A stretch of DNA of 64,000 nt from JBBRVW01 sp038246545 (GCA_038246545.1 JBBRVW010000010.1:1-64000), one strand, 5' to 3'. Shown: positions 34,819 through 44,717, numbered from the stretch's first letter. Numbers and translations: made by a program. The notes: a model not told the origin generated them from the sequence alone.

Positions 34819-35022
34819 TCAGCCACCGCCGGCCTGGAGCATCGGCGAGTCCGGGTCGATGGGGTCCTGGGCGTCGACGCCGGTGTGGTCCTCGGCCGTG
34901 GACGTGCCGCTGGGACGGTCGGTAGATGCGCTGCCGGCGCCGTCATCTGGCTTGGTTTCCTCAGGCGCGGAGGCGCCGTCACGCGCGTCGTCACGCTCGG
35001 CTCGACTGTCGGGTTGGGTCAT
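34819..35022 (-). CDS. Small acidic disordered protein
   Basis: A 67-residue protein rich in Asp, Ala and Ser (RAERDDARDGASAPEETKPD), ending DPIDPDSPMLQAGGG. It resembles small actinobacterial proteins with the same IDPDSP-type end, often found near the family encoded by the following gene. No catalytic or membrane features. First gene of a two-gene operon. Confidence 0.62.
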   Translation of the reverse strand: MTQPDSRAERDDARDGASAPEETKPDDGAGSASTDRPSGTSTAEDHTGVDAQDPIDPDSPMLQAGGG

Positions 35023-35974
35023 CGCGGATCTCCTCGATCCCTGGCCTCGGCGGCGTGGCCCTCATGGCGGCGCCCGGCCGTGCCGAGGGACGATTGCCCG
35101 GCTGAGCCGGTCGAAAACCGCGCGCGGCTTGACAGCAGCCGGCAGGACCGCGGGCCTGCCGATTCGTCCGTGTCGTCGCGCCCGGGCAGCGATCGTCCCC
35201 CAGCAGGGTCAGACCTGGTCCGCACGCGTCTCCGAAGGACGTCACCCTGGCGAGCGGTGGCACCGGTCGAGTGTGAAGCCGACAGCCGGCCACGCACCAA
35301 GCACGTGAGCGCCACGCTCGTATCCACCGGATACGCATGCCGAGGTCGCCGTTATGCCGACCCGCAGCGCCGTCGTCGAGAAACCGCACGTCACACGTGC
35401 CCAGTGCCCCATCGGAGTCGGCAAAACTTCGGGCCTCATCGCCGTCCGTTGGGAGCCCCGAGTCCGGCGCGCTGAGCGTGAACGAACACGGATGGGCCAC
35501 GAGGCGACGAACTCGTCCGAGACGATCATGTGCAGCTATGCCGACCGCCTTGGGCGCGGCGAGGTCTTCACCGGCCACGACGCGCGGCTCGCCCGGCTTG
35601 CTCGGCATATCTGCGTGGTCGGCATACGTATCCCCATGCCGCGCGCGGCAATAGAGATACAAGGGTGTGCTGGCTGACTGTCATTGCTTGAAGGTTCGGG
35701 TCATGAGCCGAACGGAGGGCTAAAGGTCTCACCCGCCTTAGCTGCGGGTACCTGGTGCTGCGGGATCTTCTGGATGCGTTCGCCGGGCGTCGTGTCCGCC
35801 GGGGTCCGCCGCTGTCCGGTCACGGAGTTTCTCGAGATTTCTGCCGGCGACCTCACGGGTCGGCCCCCCGACTGGCGCACCTGTAGGTGTGAGACCACAC
35901 GGCGGACGTGCGCGAGTGGCCCGGCACGGACGTGCACGTGCCGTCGGCTTGCCCTGTCCGCCCAGCGATGGTGC
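35023..35974. other. Long intergenic region with no supported gene
   Basis: About 950 bases. Frames on both strands are long only because of high GC, overlap each other and show no ribosome sites or recognisable motifs. An origin of transfer would be expected near the relaxase gene, but I cannot point to a nick-site hairpin. Confidence 0.35.
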
Positions 35975-38876
35975 GTGAGCGCGGTGGTGGTGTCGGTGAG
36001 CATGCTCGGTGCGGGGTCGGACCCGGCCGGCTACTACCTGGCTCGGCAGGCGAACTGCCCGGCCGAGTACTACCTGGGTGCTGAGCCGGCCGGCCGGTGG
36101 CTCGGTGCCGGGGCCTCGGCGGCGGGTATGTCGGGGTCGGTGGACACTTCAGGCGCCGCGGCGCTGCGCAGTCTTCTGGCCGGCCGCGGGGGTGACGGTG
36201 AGGTTCTGGTGGCGGAGGTGGTGCGCGTGGACCGGCGGGGCCGGTTGCCGGCCCGACCACTGCTCGAAGCCGTCAACGCTCGCGCCACCACCCATTCGGT
36301 GACCGCGGCCGCGCTGTTCGGGCAGCCGCAGGAGCGGGCACTGTTCGCCGCCCTCGAGACTCGAGCCGCAGGCAGCGGCCGGAGCAGGCCCGCGACGGTG
36401 TCACTAGAGCGGGCCGAGCAGCTCGCGACGGCGGTCGGGCTCGACGTCCACGGCGTCTACCGGGCGTCCGATGGCACCGACCGGTACGCGGCCGCGGTGC
36501 GGTTCGCCGGCCGGCGGGTCGACGTCCGCCGTCCTGGGGTCGACGTCACCATCTCCGCCCCCAAGTCAGTCAGCGTCCTGTTCGGCCTCGGCGACCAGGA
36601 CACCTCTTCGGCGGCGGTGCGTGCCGCGCACCGGGCCGCCGTGAGCGAGGCCCTGGCCTACCTGGAGTCGGTCGCCGGCCACGGGCTGCGCGGGCACCAG
36701 GGCGACGGCCAACGCGCCGCCCACATCGGCACCGACGGCTGGATCGTCGCGGCGTTCGAGCACCGCACCTCCCGGGCCGGTGACCCGCAGCTGCACACCC
36801 ACCTGGTGGTGCCGAACCTGCTGCACGGCGCGGACGGGAAGTGGACCGCGATCGACACCAAGGCCATCTACCGGCACGCCCTGACCGCCAGCTACCTCTA
36901 CCACGCAGTTCTCCGCGGCGAGCTCACCCGACGGCTCGGAGTCGCCTGGACCGCCCCGATCAAAGGCATCGCCGAGATCGCCGGCATCCCCCAGGACCTG
37001 CTGGGCACGTTCTCCATCCGCCGCAAGCAGATCGAGACCGCGATTGACCGCCGCCGGCACGTCAGGACCGGACGCCGCGCAGGCCGCCTGCCTGGCCACC
37101 CGCCCCGCCAAGCCGGCCGCCGAACCGGAGCAGTCGCTGCGCGACCGGTGGGCCACCACCGCCCGCACCGCCGGACACCAGCCAGCCAAGGTGATCGCCG
37201 CCGTCCTGCGCGGTCACCGGGCGCCTGTCACGCCGTCGATGCGGCAGCTCGCAGCGCATCTGCTCGGCCCGTCCGGGCTGACCGCACAGGCCACCGGGTT
37301 CGACCGCCGCGACCTGCTGCAAGCCCTCTGTCAATGCCTCCCGCCCGGGACGGCGACCGACCGGGACGCTCTCGAGGCCATGGCCGACCAGGTCCTGGCC
37401 AGCCGAGAAGTCGTCCGGCTCGTCAGCCCGGTCGACGAGGCGCCCCGTTGGTCCACCACCGAGCTCCTCGCCGTCGAGCAGCACGCCCTGCGCACTGCGA
37501 GCCAACTGCAAGCCACCCCCGACCGGGAGACACCAGCCGACCAGGCCGCCGAGCCTTTGAGAAGGTCGCTGTCCGGGGAGCAGCAGGCCATGGTCCGGGC
37601 CTTGGCGGGCGCCGAGGGGCTGGCCGTGGTCGTCGGGCCGGCCGGCGCCGGCAAGACCGCCGCGCTGGCCGCAGCGGTGGGCCAGTGGACAGCGCAAGGC
37701 CGGGCCGTCACCGGCGCCGCGGTCGCCGCCGTCACCGCCCGCCGCCTCGAGCACGCCACCGGCGTGCCCTCGACCTCGGTGGCCTGGCTGCTCCACTCCG
37801 TCCGGCGGATGGACCCGGCGACTCGCGGAGAGACAGGGTTGCCCCGCGGCGGTGTCCTGGTAGTAGACGAGGCCTCGATGGTCGACACCCGCACCCTGGC
37901 GATGCTGCTGCACCACACCCGCGAAGCCCAGGCAACGCTGGTGCTGGTCGGGGACCCCGCCCAGCTCCCCGAGATCGGCGCCGGCGGCCTGTTCGCAGCC
38001 CTCACCCAGCACCCGGCCACGATCACCCTGACCGACAACCGGCGCCAGACCAAGGACTGGGAGCGCCGCGCCCTGTCCGACCTGCGGGCCGGGGACCCCG
38101 ACGCTGCCGTCGCCGCCTACGCCGACCACCAACGCGTCCACACCGCACCACCCGACCAGCTCCCCGACCGGATCGTCGAGGACTACCTGCGACTCCGGGA
38201 CGAGCCGATGGCCACCGACACGGCACGCGACAAGGCCGCCGAGCGGGTGGTGATGCTCGCCGTTCGCCGCGGCGACGTCGCGAAGCTGAACGACACCGCA
38301 CGCCGGAGACTCCTCGAGGACGGCCGCCTCGGACTCGACGCGGTCGTCGCCGGGCACGGCCACCTGGCGCGGGAATACCGGGCCGGCGACCGGGTCCTGG
38401 TCACCGCCAACGACCACCACCTCGGACTGCTCAACGGCACCCGCGGCACCGTCACCGCCGTTGACCCCAGCACCCGCACAGTCACCCTGCGGGACGAGGA
38501 CCGCCGACAGGTCACCGTCACCGCCGACTGGGCCGAGCGCCACCTCGACCACGGCTACGCCATGACCTGCCACAAAGCCCAAGGCGCCACCGTCGAGACC
38601 GCCCTGCTCTACGGCGCAGGCGCCCTCACCCGGGAAGCCGGCTACGTCGCCCTGTCCCGCGGCCGCACCGCCAACCACCTCTACGTCGCCGACGAATCCC
38701 CTGAGCGGGACCGCCTCAACGACATGGGCCACCTGGACCAGCTCGCCGTCCGCCTCTCCCAGCGACGCACCCAGACCCTCGCCACCCGTCAGCTGCCCCG
38801 CGGCCACCCCGACCGCTGGCAGACAGGCCGGCACGAGTACCCCGCCTCACCACGAATCGAAGGGATCTCCCGATGA
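35975..38876 (+). pseudogene. MobF-type relaxase/helicase gene, split by a one-base frameshift
   Basis: The N-terminal part is a TrwC-like relaxase: tyrosines in DPAGYYLA and CPAEYYLG, then VDVTISAPKSVSVLFGL and the metal-binding histidines in FEHRTSRAGDPQLHTHLVV. After QIETAI (about 37043) one extra base breaks the frame. The continuation, LTAAGTSGPDAAQAACLA, is read from 37044 and holds an SF1 helicase: Walker A VVGPAGAGKTAAL, Walker B VLVVDEASMVD, VLVGDPAQLPEIGAGG, and MTCHKAQGATVETALL near the end. Together they would make a normal conjugation protein of about 965 residues. As written, the relaxase ends in nonsense and the helicase lacks it. The relaxase start (GTG 35975 or ATG 36002) is uncertain. 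Confidence 0.8.
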
Positions 38877-39172
38877 GCAGTCACCCGATCGAGACGCGCA
38901 CGACTCGGGGTCTGCAGACGGTTCGTGGCTCATCGGCTGGAGTCGCGGCCGACCCGCTGGCCGGTCTGCCACCGGTGATCGACCTGATGGACGCGGCCGG
39001 GCTGCTCGGACTCGGCCGCACCACGGCGTACAAGCTTGTGCGGACCGGGCAATGGCCGACGCCGATCATCAGGATCGGTCGGCTTATCAGGGTGCCGACC
39101 GCGCCGCTGGTCGATCTGCTGACCGGCTCACCGTCGGCGAGATTGCCGTTGACGATCGCGCAGGGCGAGTGA
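38873..39172 (+). CDS. Excisionase-like helix-turn-helix protein
   Basis: A 99-residue protein with a MerR/HTH_17-type DNA-binding motif: LMDAAGLLGLGRTTAYKLVR followed by WPTPIIRIGRLIRVPTAPL. Such proteins act as directionality factors (Xis) of integrated actinobacterial elements. The ATG overlaps the stop of the relaxase/helicase gene. An integrase gene is normally next to it, but only 236 bases separate it from the tRNA and none is present. Confidence 0.75.
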   Translation: MSSHPIETRTTRGLQTVRGSSAGVAADPLAGLPPVIDLMDAAGLLGLGRTTAYKLVRTGQWPTPIIRIGRLIRVPTAPLVDLLTGSPSARLPLTIAQGE

Positions 39173-39329
39173 AGGCGATCGCGGATCCGCGCCCGATGTA
39201 GGACTGCACCTCGACTGCTGACCCGCAAACGCCCGCGGTGGGCGGAGTCCCTTGCCCGACAAGGCTTGTGACGTGGTCTCGGCTGATGACACGGAGGGTC
39301 GCCTCGTGTCACTCTTGCCCACGCAGTCT

Positions 39330-39350
39330 GTGGTCAAAGTGTGGTCAAGA
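39330..39350. repeat. Paired direct repeat near the tRNA
   Basis: gtggtcaaag at 39330-39339 and gtggtcaaga at 39341-39350 are tandem copies one base apart, between the excisionase gene and the tRNA. They could be recombinase arm sites. No function is shown. Confidence 0.5.
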
Positions 39351-39376
39351 TCGCGAGAGTGGGTCCGGAGATGCAG

Positions 39377-39401
39377 AAGCCCAAGCCGTTGACCTGGGCT
39401 T
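39377..39401 (-). terminator. Hairpin downstream of tRNA-Arg
   Basis: aagccca (39377-39383) pairs with tgggctt (39395-39401) just beyond the 3' end of the minus-strand tRNA. It is likely the tRNA terminator. Confidence 0.55.
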
Positions 39402-39408
39402 TTGCGGG

Positions 39409-39480
39409 TGCCCCCGGCAGGATTCGAACCTGCGCCACCGCCTCCGGAGGGCGGTGCTCTATCCCCTGAGCTACGGGGGC
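39409..39480 (-). tRNA. tRNA-Arg (anticodon CCG)
   Basis: A 72-base cloverleaf on the minus strand: acceptor GCCCCCG/CGGGGGC, D-arm GCTCAGGGGATAGAGC, anticodon stem CCGCC/GGCGG with loop CTCCGGA (anticodon CCG), T-arm with GGTTCGAATCC, discriminator A. CCA is not encoded. Its 3' end faces the accessory region to the left, as expected for a tRNA used as an integration site. Confidence 0.95.
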
Positions 39481-39552
39481 TCGGGCAAGCACCGAGGTTA
39501 TCAGTCTGCCAAGTCCGTCTCGCCACGCGTCCGCCGCGGTTAGCCTCCGCTG

Positions 39553-39981
39553 GTGAGCGAGGACACGAGGGGCCACCTGGCCCGCGCCGACCCGGACCTG
39601 ACCCCGCGTCCGCGCGTCCTGGTGGTCGACGACAGCGATGTCATCCGTACCCTCATCACGGTGAACCTCGAGCTCGAGGGCTTCGAGGTCGTGCAGGCCG
39701 TCGACGGGCAGGACGCGCTGGAGAAGGTCCTCGACGTGCGTCCCGCCGTGATGACCATCGATGTCAGGATGCCGCGCCTGGACGGGTTCGACACGGTCGA
39801 GCGGCTGCGGGCCGACCCCCGCACCCACGACCTGAAGATCGCCATGGTCACCGCTTGCGCCCAGGAGGACGACCTCCGCCGCGGCGACGAGGTCGGTGTC
39901 GACGCCTACCTCACGAAGCCGTTCGATCCCACCACCCTGGTGCGCACCGTCCGCGACCTCGCGGAGCCCCCCACCGGCTGA
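39553..39981 (+). CDS. Single-domain response regulator (CheY-like receiver)
   Basis: A 142-residue protein consisting of a receiver domain: RVLVVDDSDVIRTLI with the acidic pair, MTIDVRMPRLDGFD with the phosphorylatable Asp, MVTACAQEDD with the switch Thr, and YLTKPFDP with the conserved Lys. There is no output domain, so it acts by protein contact. No kinase is nearby. It is the first core gene beyond the tRNA, in the same direction as argS. Confidence 0.85.
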   Translation: MSEDTRGHLARADPDLTPRPRVLVVDDSDVIRTLITVNLELEGFEVVQAVDGQDALEKVLDVRPAVMTIDVRMPRLDGFDTVERLRADPRTHDLKIAMVTACAQEDDLRRGDEVGVDAYLTKPFDPTTLVRTVRDLAEPPTG

Positions 39982-40038
39982 CACGGGCGGGAGATACGGC
40001 GGCGCCTGCCAGGGGACACGCTCGGTAGCCTGACCGTC

Positions 40039-41691
40039 GTGACCCCCGCCGAGCTCTCCACCGCCGTCCGGGCTGCCGTGCAGGCAGCCGTCGACGCGGG
40101 CGACCTGGTCGTCCCCGTCCCGGCCGAGGTGAAGGTCGAGCGACCCAAGGTCAGGGAGCACGGCGACTACGCCACCTCGGTCGCGCTGCAGCTGGCCAAG
40201 CCCGCGGGGCGGCCGCCGCGGGAGGTCGCGGAGCTGCTCGCCGACCGGCTGCGTACGGCCGACGGCGTCGCGCAGGTCGGCGTCGCCGGACCGGGCTTCC
40301 TCAACATCACCCTCGACGCTGCGGCGCAGGGGGAGCTCGCCCGCACGATCGTGACGGCGGGTGCGGCCTACGGCACGGGCGACGCCATGGCCGGCGAGAA
40401 GGTCAACCTCGAGTTCGTCTCGGCCAACCCCACCGGGCCGATCCACCTCGGCGGCGTCCGCTGGGCCGCTGTCGGCGACGCCCTCGGCCGGATCCTGTCC
40501 GCGCAGGGCGCCGACGTCACCCGCGAGTACTACTTCAACGACCACGGCGCGCAGATCGACCGGTACGCCCGATCGCTGCTGGCCGCGGCCGAGGGCCGGC
40601 CGGCGCCCGAGGACGGCTATGGCGGCGCCTACATCGGCGAGATCGCCGAGATCGTGATGGCCCAGAACCCCGGCGTCCTCGACCTCCCCGACGACGAGGC
40701 GCAGGAGGTCTTCCGGCGCGACGGCGTGCAGCTCATGTTCGACGAGATCAAGAAGTCGATGCACGAGTTCCACACCGACTTCGACGTCTACTTCCACGAG
40801 AACTCGCTGCACGAGTCCGGTGCCGCGGAGCGGGCCATCGCCCGGCTGCGCGAGCTGGGGGTCATGTACGAGAAGGACGGCGCGCTCTGGCTGCGCACCA
40901 CCGACTACGGCGACGACAAGGACCGCGTCGTCGTCAAGAGCGACGGCAAGCCGGCGTACATCAGCGGCGACCTCGCCTACTACCTCGACAAGCGCGAGCG
41001 TGGCTTCGACCGCTGCATCATCATGCTCGGTGCCGACCACCACGGGTACGTCGCGCGGCTGATGGCGATGTGCGCCAGCTTCGGCGACAAGCCGGGGGAG
41101 AACCTCGAGGTCCTCATCGGGCAGATGGTCAACCTGGTCCAGGACGGTGAGCCGCTGCGGATGAGCAAGCGGGCGGGCACCGTCATCGCCATCGACGATC
41201 TCGTCGACGCCGTAGGTGTCGACGCCGGCCGTTACGCGCTGGTACGCGCCAGCTCCGACTCGACCCTCGACGTGGACCTCGACCTGCTCGCCAAGAGCAG
41301 CAACGAGAATCCGGTGTTCTACGTGCAGTACGCGCACGCCCGGGTGGCCAGCCTGCTGCGCAAGGCGGCCGAGCTCGGCCTCGACAGGGGCGACCTCAAG
41401 CCCGAGCTGCTGTCGCACGAACGCGAGGGTGCACTGCTCGGCGCGCTCGGCGAGTACCCGCGGGTGGTGGCGTCGGGAGCCGAGCTGCGCGAGCCGCACC
41501 GCGTGGCGCGCTACCTCGAGGAGCTGGCCGGCACCTACCACCGGTTCTACGACGCCTGCCGGGTGCTGCCGCGTGGCGACGAGGAGCCCACCGACGTGCA
41601 CCGCGCACGACTGTGGCTGGTCGAGGCCACCCGCACGGTGCTGGCCAACGGCCTCGCGCTGCTCGGCGTCACCGCACCGGAGCGGATGTAG
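40039..41691 (+). CDS. argS: Arginyl-tRNA synthetase
   Basis: Class I synthetase that attaches arginine to tRNA-Arg. The N-terminal domain recognises the tRNA D-loop. The nucleotide site is SANPTGPIHLGGVRWAAVGD (HIGH as HLGG), and the second signature is LRMSKRAGTV (KMSKS-like). The C-terminal DALR anticodon-binding domain begins near FYVQYAHARVASLLRK and ends at the stop. 550 residues is normal. GTG start. It sits next to a tRNA-Arg gene, though in the opposite direction. Confidence 0.95.
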   Translation: MTPAELSTAVRAAVQAAVDAGDLVVPVPAEVKVERPKVREHGDYATSVALQLAKPAGRPPREVAELLADRLRTADGVAQVGVAGPGFLNITLDAAAQGELARTIVTAGAAYGTGDAMAGEKVNLEFVSANPTGPIHLGGVRWAAVGDALGRILSAQGADVTREYYFNDHGAQIDRYARSLLAAAEGRPAPEDGYGGAYIGEIAEIVMAQNPGVLDLPDDEAQEVFRRDGVQLMFDEIKKSMHEFHTDFDVYFHENSLHESGAAERAIARLRELGVMYEKDGALWLRTTDYGDDKDRVVVKSDGKPAYISGDLAYYLDKRERGFDRCIIMLGADHHGYVARLMAMCASFGDKPGENLEVLIGQMVNLVQDGEPLRMSKRAGTVIAIDDLVDAVGVDAGRYALVRASSDSTLDVDLDLLAKSSNENPVFYVQYAHARVASLLRKAAELGLDRGDLKPELLSHEREGALLGALGEYPRVVASGAELREPHRVARYLEELAGTYHRFYDACRVLPRGDEEPTDVHRARLWLVEATRTVLANGLALLGVTAPERM

Positions 41692-41714
41692 CGCCGAGAA
41701 GATCCTTTGTGCGC

Positions 41715-41749
41715 CGACACACCGCGCCGACGGCGTGTCCGGTGTGTCG
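41715..41749 (+). terminator. Hairpin between argS and lysA
   Basis: cgacacaccg (41715-41724) pairs perfectly with cggtgtgtcg (41740-41749), and the loop itself can pair further (cgccg/cggcg). It starts 24 bases after the argS stop. Confidence 0.6.
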
Positions 41750-41839
41750 CCGCACATTCGGGGCGGCCGGCGAGAGCCCGCTCGTCCCGGCAACCGGATC
41801 AGGTTCCGCGCCGCCGCCGTCCGTCCCTAGGCTGGCGGC

Positions 41840-43222
41840 GTGCGCGTCCACCCTGCGGGTCCCAGGTCCGGTGAGCTCGCCCACGAGGGACTGCACGGCG
41901 GGCCTCCGGACGACCTTGGCGCGCTCGACCCGGTGGTGTGGCCGCTCGGCATGACCCGCGACGCCGCCGGCCACCTCGCTCTCCGCGGGCACGACGTCCG
42001 GGAGCTGGTCGCCGAGCACGGCAGCCCGGCGTTCCTCATGGACGAGGCCGACCTGCGCCGGCGTTGCCGCGACTACCGCGAGGCGTTCGGTGGCGCGATG
42101 GTCTTCTACGCCGCCAAGGCGTTCCTCAGCACGACGGTCGCCCGCTGGGTCGAGGAGGAAGGGCTCGGGCTCGACGTGTGCACCGGCGGCGAGCTCGCGG
42201 TCGCACTCCGCGCCGGCTTCCCGGGCGACCGGCTGCTGTTGCACGGCAACAACAAGTCGGTGGCCGAGCTCACCGCGGCCCTCGACGCGGGTGTCGGCCG
42301 TGTCGTCGTCGACTCGCTGGTCGAGATCGACCGGCTGAGCCGGCTCTGCGCCGAGCGCGGCACGACCCAGCGGGTGCTGGTGCGCGCCACCGTCGGCGTC
42401 GAGGCGCACACCCACGAGTTCATCGCGACCGCGCACGAGGACCAGAAGTTCGGCTTCTCGCTGGCCGGCGGCGACGCCCTCGAAGCGGTGCGCCGGGTGA
42501 TCGACGCCCCGGGGCTGGAGCTGGTCGGGCTGCACTCGCACATCGGCTCGCAGATCTTCGACTCCGGCGGCTTCGAGGTCGCCGCGCACCGCGTCGTCGC
42601 CCTGTTGGCCGAGGTCCGGGACGTCTTCGGCGCCGAGCTGCCCGAGCTCAACCTCGGTGGCGGCCTCGGCATCGCCTACACCAGCAGCGACGACCCGACC
42701 GACGTCGTCGAGATGGGCCGATCGCTGCGCACCATCGTCGAGCGCGAGTGCGAGGGCCGGCGGCTCGCCGTCCCGGCGCTGGCGATCGAGCCCGGCCGCG
42801 GCATCGTCGGCCCGGGGACGGTGACGGTGTACGAGGTGGGCACCGTGAAACCCGTCGAGGGGGTGCGCACGTTCGTCTCCGTCGACGGCGGCATGAGCGA
42901 CAACATCCGCACTGCGCTGTACGACGCCGACTACACCGTCGTCCTGGCGAACCGCACCTCCGCCGCGGCGCCGATGCTGGCGCGGGTGGTCGGCAAGCAC
43001 TGCGAGAGCGGCGACGTCGTCGTCAAGGACGCCTGGCTACCCGCCGACGTCGAGCCCGGCGACCTGCTCGCGGTGGCCGCCACCGGGGCGTACTGCCGGT
43101 CGATGGCCTCGACGTACAACCACGTCCCGCGGCCGCCCGTCGTCGCCGTGGACGAGCTGGGCAGCCGGGTGCTCCTGCGCCGCGAGACGGTCGACGACCT
43201 GCTCTCGCTCGACGTCGGCTGA
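41840..43222 (+). CDS. lysA: Diaminopimelate decarboxylase
   Basis: PLP enzyme that converts meso-diaminopimelate to lysine, the last step of lysine synthesis. The barrel holds the PLP lysine in VFYAAKAFLS, followed by LDVCTGGELAVA. HSHIGSQI, LNLGGGLGIAY and AIEPGRGIVGPGT bind phosphate and substrate. The C-terminal domain contains the catalytic Cys in DAWLPADVEPGD-type surroundings. 460 residues. The position between argS and hom is the usual actinobacterial order. Confidence 0.95.
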   Translation: MRVHPAGPRSGELAHEGLHGGPPDDLGALDPVVWPLGMTRDAAGHLALRGHDVRELVAEHGSPAFLMDEADLRRRCRDYREAFGGAMVFYAAKAFLSTTVARWVEEEGLGLDVCTGGELAVALRAGFPGDRLLLHGNNKSVAELTAALDAGVGRVVVDSLVEIDRLSRLCAERGTTQRVLVRATVGVEAHTHEFIATAHEDQKFGFSLAGGDALEAVRRVIDAPGLELVGLHSHIGSQIFDSGGFEVAAHRVVALLAEVRDVFGAELPELNLGGGLGIAYTSSDDPTDVVEMGRSLRTIVERECEGRRLAVPALAIEPGRGIVGPGTVTVYEVGTVKPVEGVRTFVSVDGGMSDNIRTALYDADYTVVLANRTSAAAPMLARVVGKHCESGDVVVKDAWLPADVEPGDLLAVAATGAYCRSMASTYNHVPRPPVVAVDELGSRVLLRRETVDDLLSLDVG

Positions 43223-43320
43223 GGTCCGCCGCCGGCCAAGGGGAGATCGTTTGCGAGTTGCGCGACGACGCGTCGGCAGAGACCCGGGCGTGTTGTCGCC
43301 GAACGACGCGAACGAGAAGA

Positions 43321-43359
43321 CCCCAGGACGGCGGGTGGCCGCGGAGGCGGGTCCTGGGG
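43321..43359 (+). terminator. Hairpin between lysA and hom
   Basis: ccccaggac (43321-43329) pairs perfectly with gtcctgggg (43351-43359), with a 21-base loop, about 100 bases after the lysA stop. It would separate lysA from the threonine operon. Confidence 0.5.
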
Positions 43360-43421
43360 GCGAGGGGACCGGATAGCGGTCGGTGCCGGTGCGCGGCGGG
43401 ACCGTCTGACAGGCTGGACCC

Positions 43422-44717
43422 ATGGGACAGGCGCTGCGCGTCGCGCTGCTCGGGTGCGGCACCGTCGGCAGCGAGGTCGCGAGGCTGCTCACCTCGCACG
43501 CCGACGACCTGGCCGCGCGGGTGGGCCGGCCGCTCGAGCTGGCCGGCATCGCCGTCCGACGCACCGCACGCGACCGCGGCCACCTGGCTGTCGACCCCGG
43601 CCTGTTCACCACCGACGCGGAGGCGCTGGTCCGCCGTGACGACGTCGACATCGTCGTCGAGGTGATCGGCGGCATCGAGCCGGCCCGCACGCTGATCCTC
43701 GCCGCGCTCGAGTCCGGCTCGTCGGTCGTGAGCGCCAACAAGGCGCTGCTCGCCGAGGACGGTGCGACGTTGTTCGAGGCGGCCGAGAAGCACGGCGCCG
43801 ACCTCTACTACGAGGCGGCCGTCGCCGGGGCCATCCCGCTGCTGCGGCCGCTGCGCGAGTCCCTGGCCGGCGACCGGGTCAGCCGGGTGCTGGGCATCGT
43901 CAACGGCACCACCAACTACATCCTCACGCGCATGACCGAGAGCGGCGCCAGCTTCACCGACGCCCTCGAGGAGGCCCAGTCGCTGGGGTACGCCGAGGCC
44001 GACCCGACCGCCGACGTCGAGGCGTTCGACGCTGCGGCCAAGGCCGCCATCCTCGCGGCGCTCGCGTTCCACACCCGGGTCACCGCGGCCGACGTGCACC
44101 GGGAGGGCATGACCGAGGTGACCAGCGCCGATGTCGCCAGCGCGAAGGCGATGGGCTGCGTGGTCAAGCTGCTCGCCATCGCCGAGCTGTCGGCCGACGG
44201 CACGAGCGTCGGCGTCCGCGCGCACCCCGCGATGATCCCCACGAGCCACCCGCTGGCCTCGGTGCGCGAGGCGTTCAACGCGGTCTTCGTCGAGTGCGAG
44301 GCGGCCGGCGAGCTGATGTTCTACGGCCGCGGCGCCGGTGGGTCGCCGACCGCGAGCGCGGTGCTCGGCGACATCGTCGCGGTCGCGCGGCACAAGGTCT
44401 CCGGCGGTCGCGGTCCCGGCGAGTCGTCCTACGCCGACCTCCGGCTGCGACCCATGGGCGAGACCGTCACGCGCTACCACGTGAGCCTCGACGTCGCCGA
44501 CCGCTCCGGCGTCCTCGCGCAGGTGGCGACCGCGTTCGCCGAGCACGGGGTCTCGATCGAGACCGTCCGGCAGGAGAAGCACGGCGAGGACGACGCCGTC
44601 CTGGTGATCGTCACCCACCAGGCCACCGACGCCGCGCTCTCGGCCACGGTCGAGGTCCTGCGCGACCTCGACGTCGTGCGCCGGGTGCTCAGCGTGATGC
44701 GGGTCGAGGGCGGCTGA
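43422..44717 (+). CDS. hom: Homoserine dehydrogenase
   Basis: Reduces aspartate semialdehyde to homoserine, the branch point to threonine and methionine. The N-terminal NAD(P) site is VALLGCGTVGSEVARLL; the catalytic region includes NGTTNYILTRM and EAQSLGYAEADPTADVEAFD. The C-terminal 80 residues form an ACT domain (DRSGVLAQVATAFAEHGVS), which gives feedback control by threonine. 431 residues. Its stop TGA overlaps the ATG of thrC by one base, so the genes are translationally coupled. Confidence 0.95.
   Translation: MGQALRVALLGCGTVGSEVARLLTSHADDLAARVGRPLELAGIAVRRTARDRGHLAVDPGLFTTDAEALVRRDDVDIVVEVIGGIEPARTLILAALESGSSVVSANKALLAEDGATLFEAAEKHGADLYYEAAVAGAIPLLRPLRESLAGDRVSRVLGIVNGTTNYILTRMTESGASFTDALEEAQSLGYAEADPTADVEAFDAAAKAAILAALAFHTRVTAADVHREGMTEVTSADVASAKAMGCVVKLLAIAELSADGTSVGVRAHPAMIPTSHPLASVREAFNAVFVECEAAGELMFYGRGAGGSPTASAVLGDIVAVARHKVSGGRGPGESSYADLRLRPMGETVTRYHVSLDVADRSGVLAQVATAFAEHGVSIETVRQEKHGEDDAVLVIVTHQATDAALSATVEVLRDLDVVRRVLSVMRVEGG

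Noticed and set aside
34991..35662. 223-residue minus-strand frame
   Set aside because: No ribosome site, no motif, and it overlaps the start of the small acidic gene; codon use looks random.
35023..35974. Origin of transfer upstream of the relaxase
   Set aside because: Expected by position, but I could not find a convincing nick-site hairpin or repeat set, so no feature is claimed.
37046..38464. Continuation of the relaxase reading frame after 37045
   Set aside because: Beyond the frameshift the translation is Arg/Pro-rich nonsense, while the helicase is encoded in another frame over the same bases.
39238..39543. 101-residue frame containing RQDSNLRHRLRRAVLYPLSYGG
   Set aside because: This is a translation of the tRNA-Arg gene and its flanks, a known annotation artefact.
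39334..41793. 819-residue minus-strand frame over the CheY-like gene and argS
   Set aside because: Antisense to argS and it runs through the tRNA gene. No ribosome site or domain.
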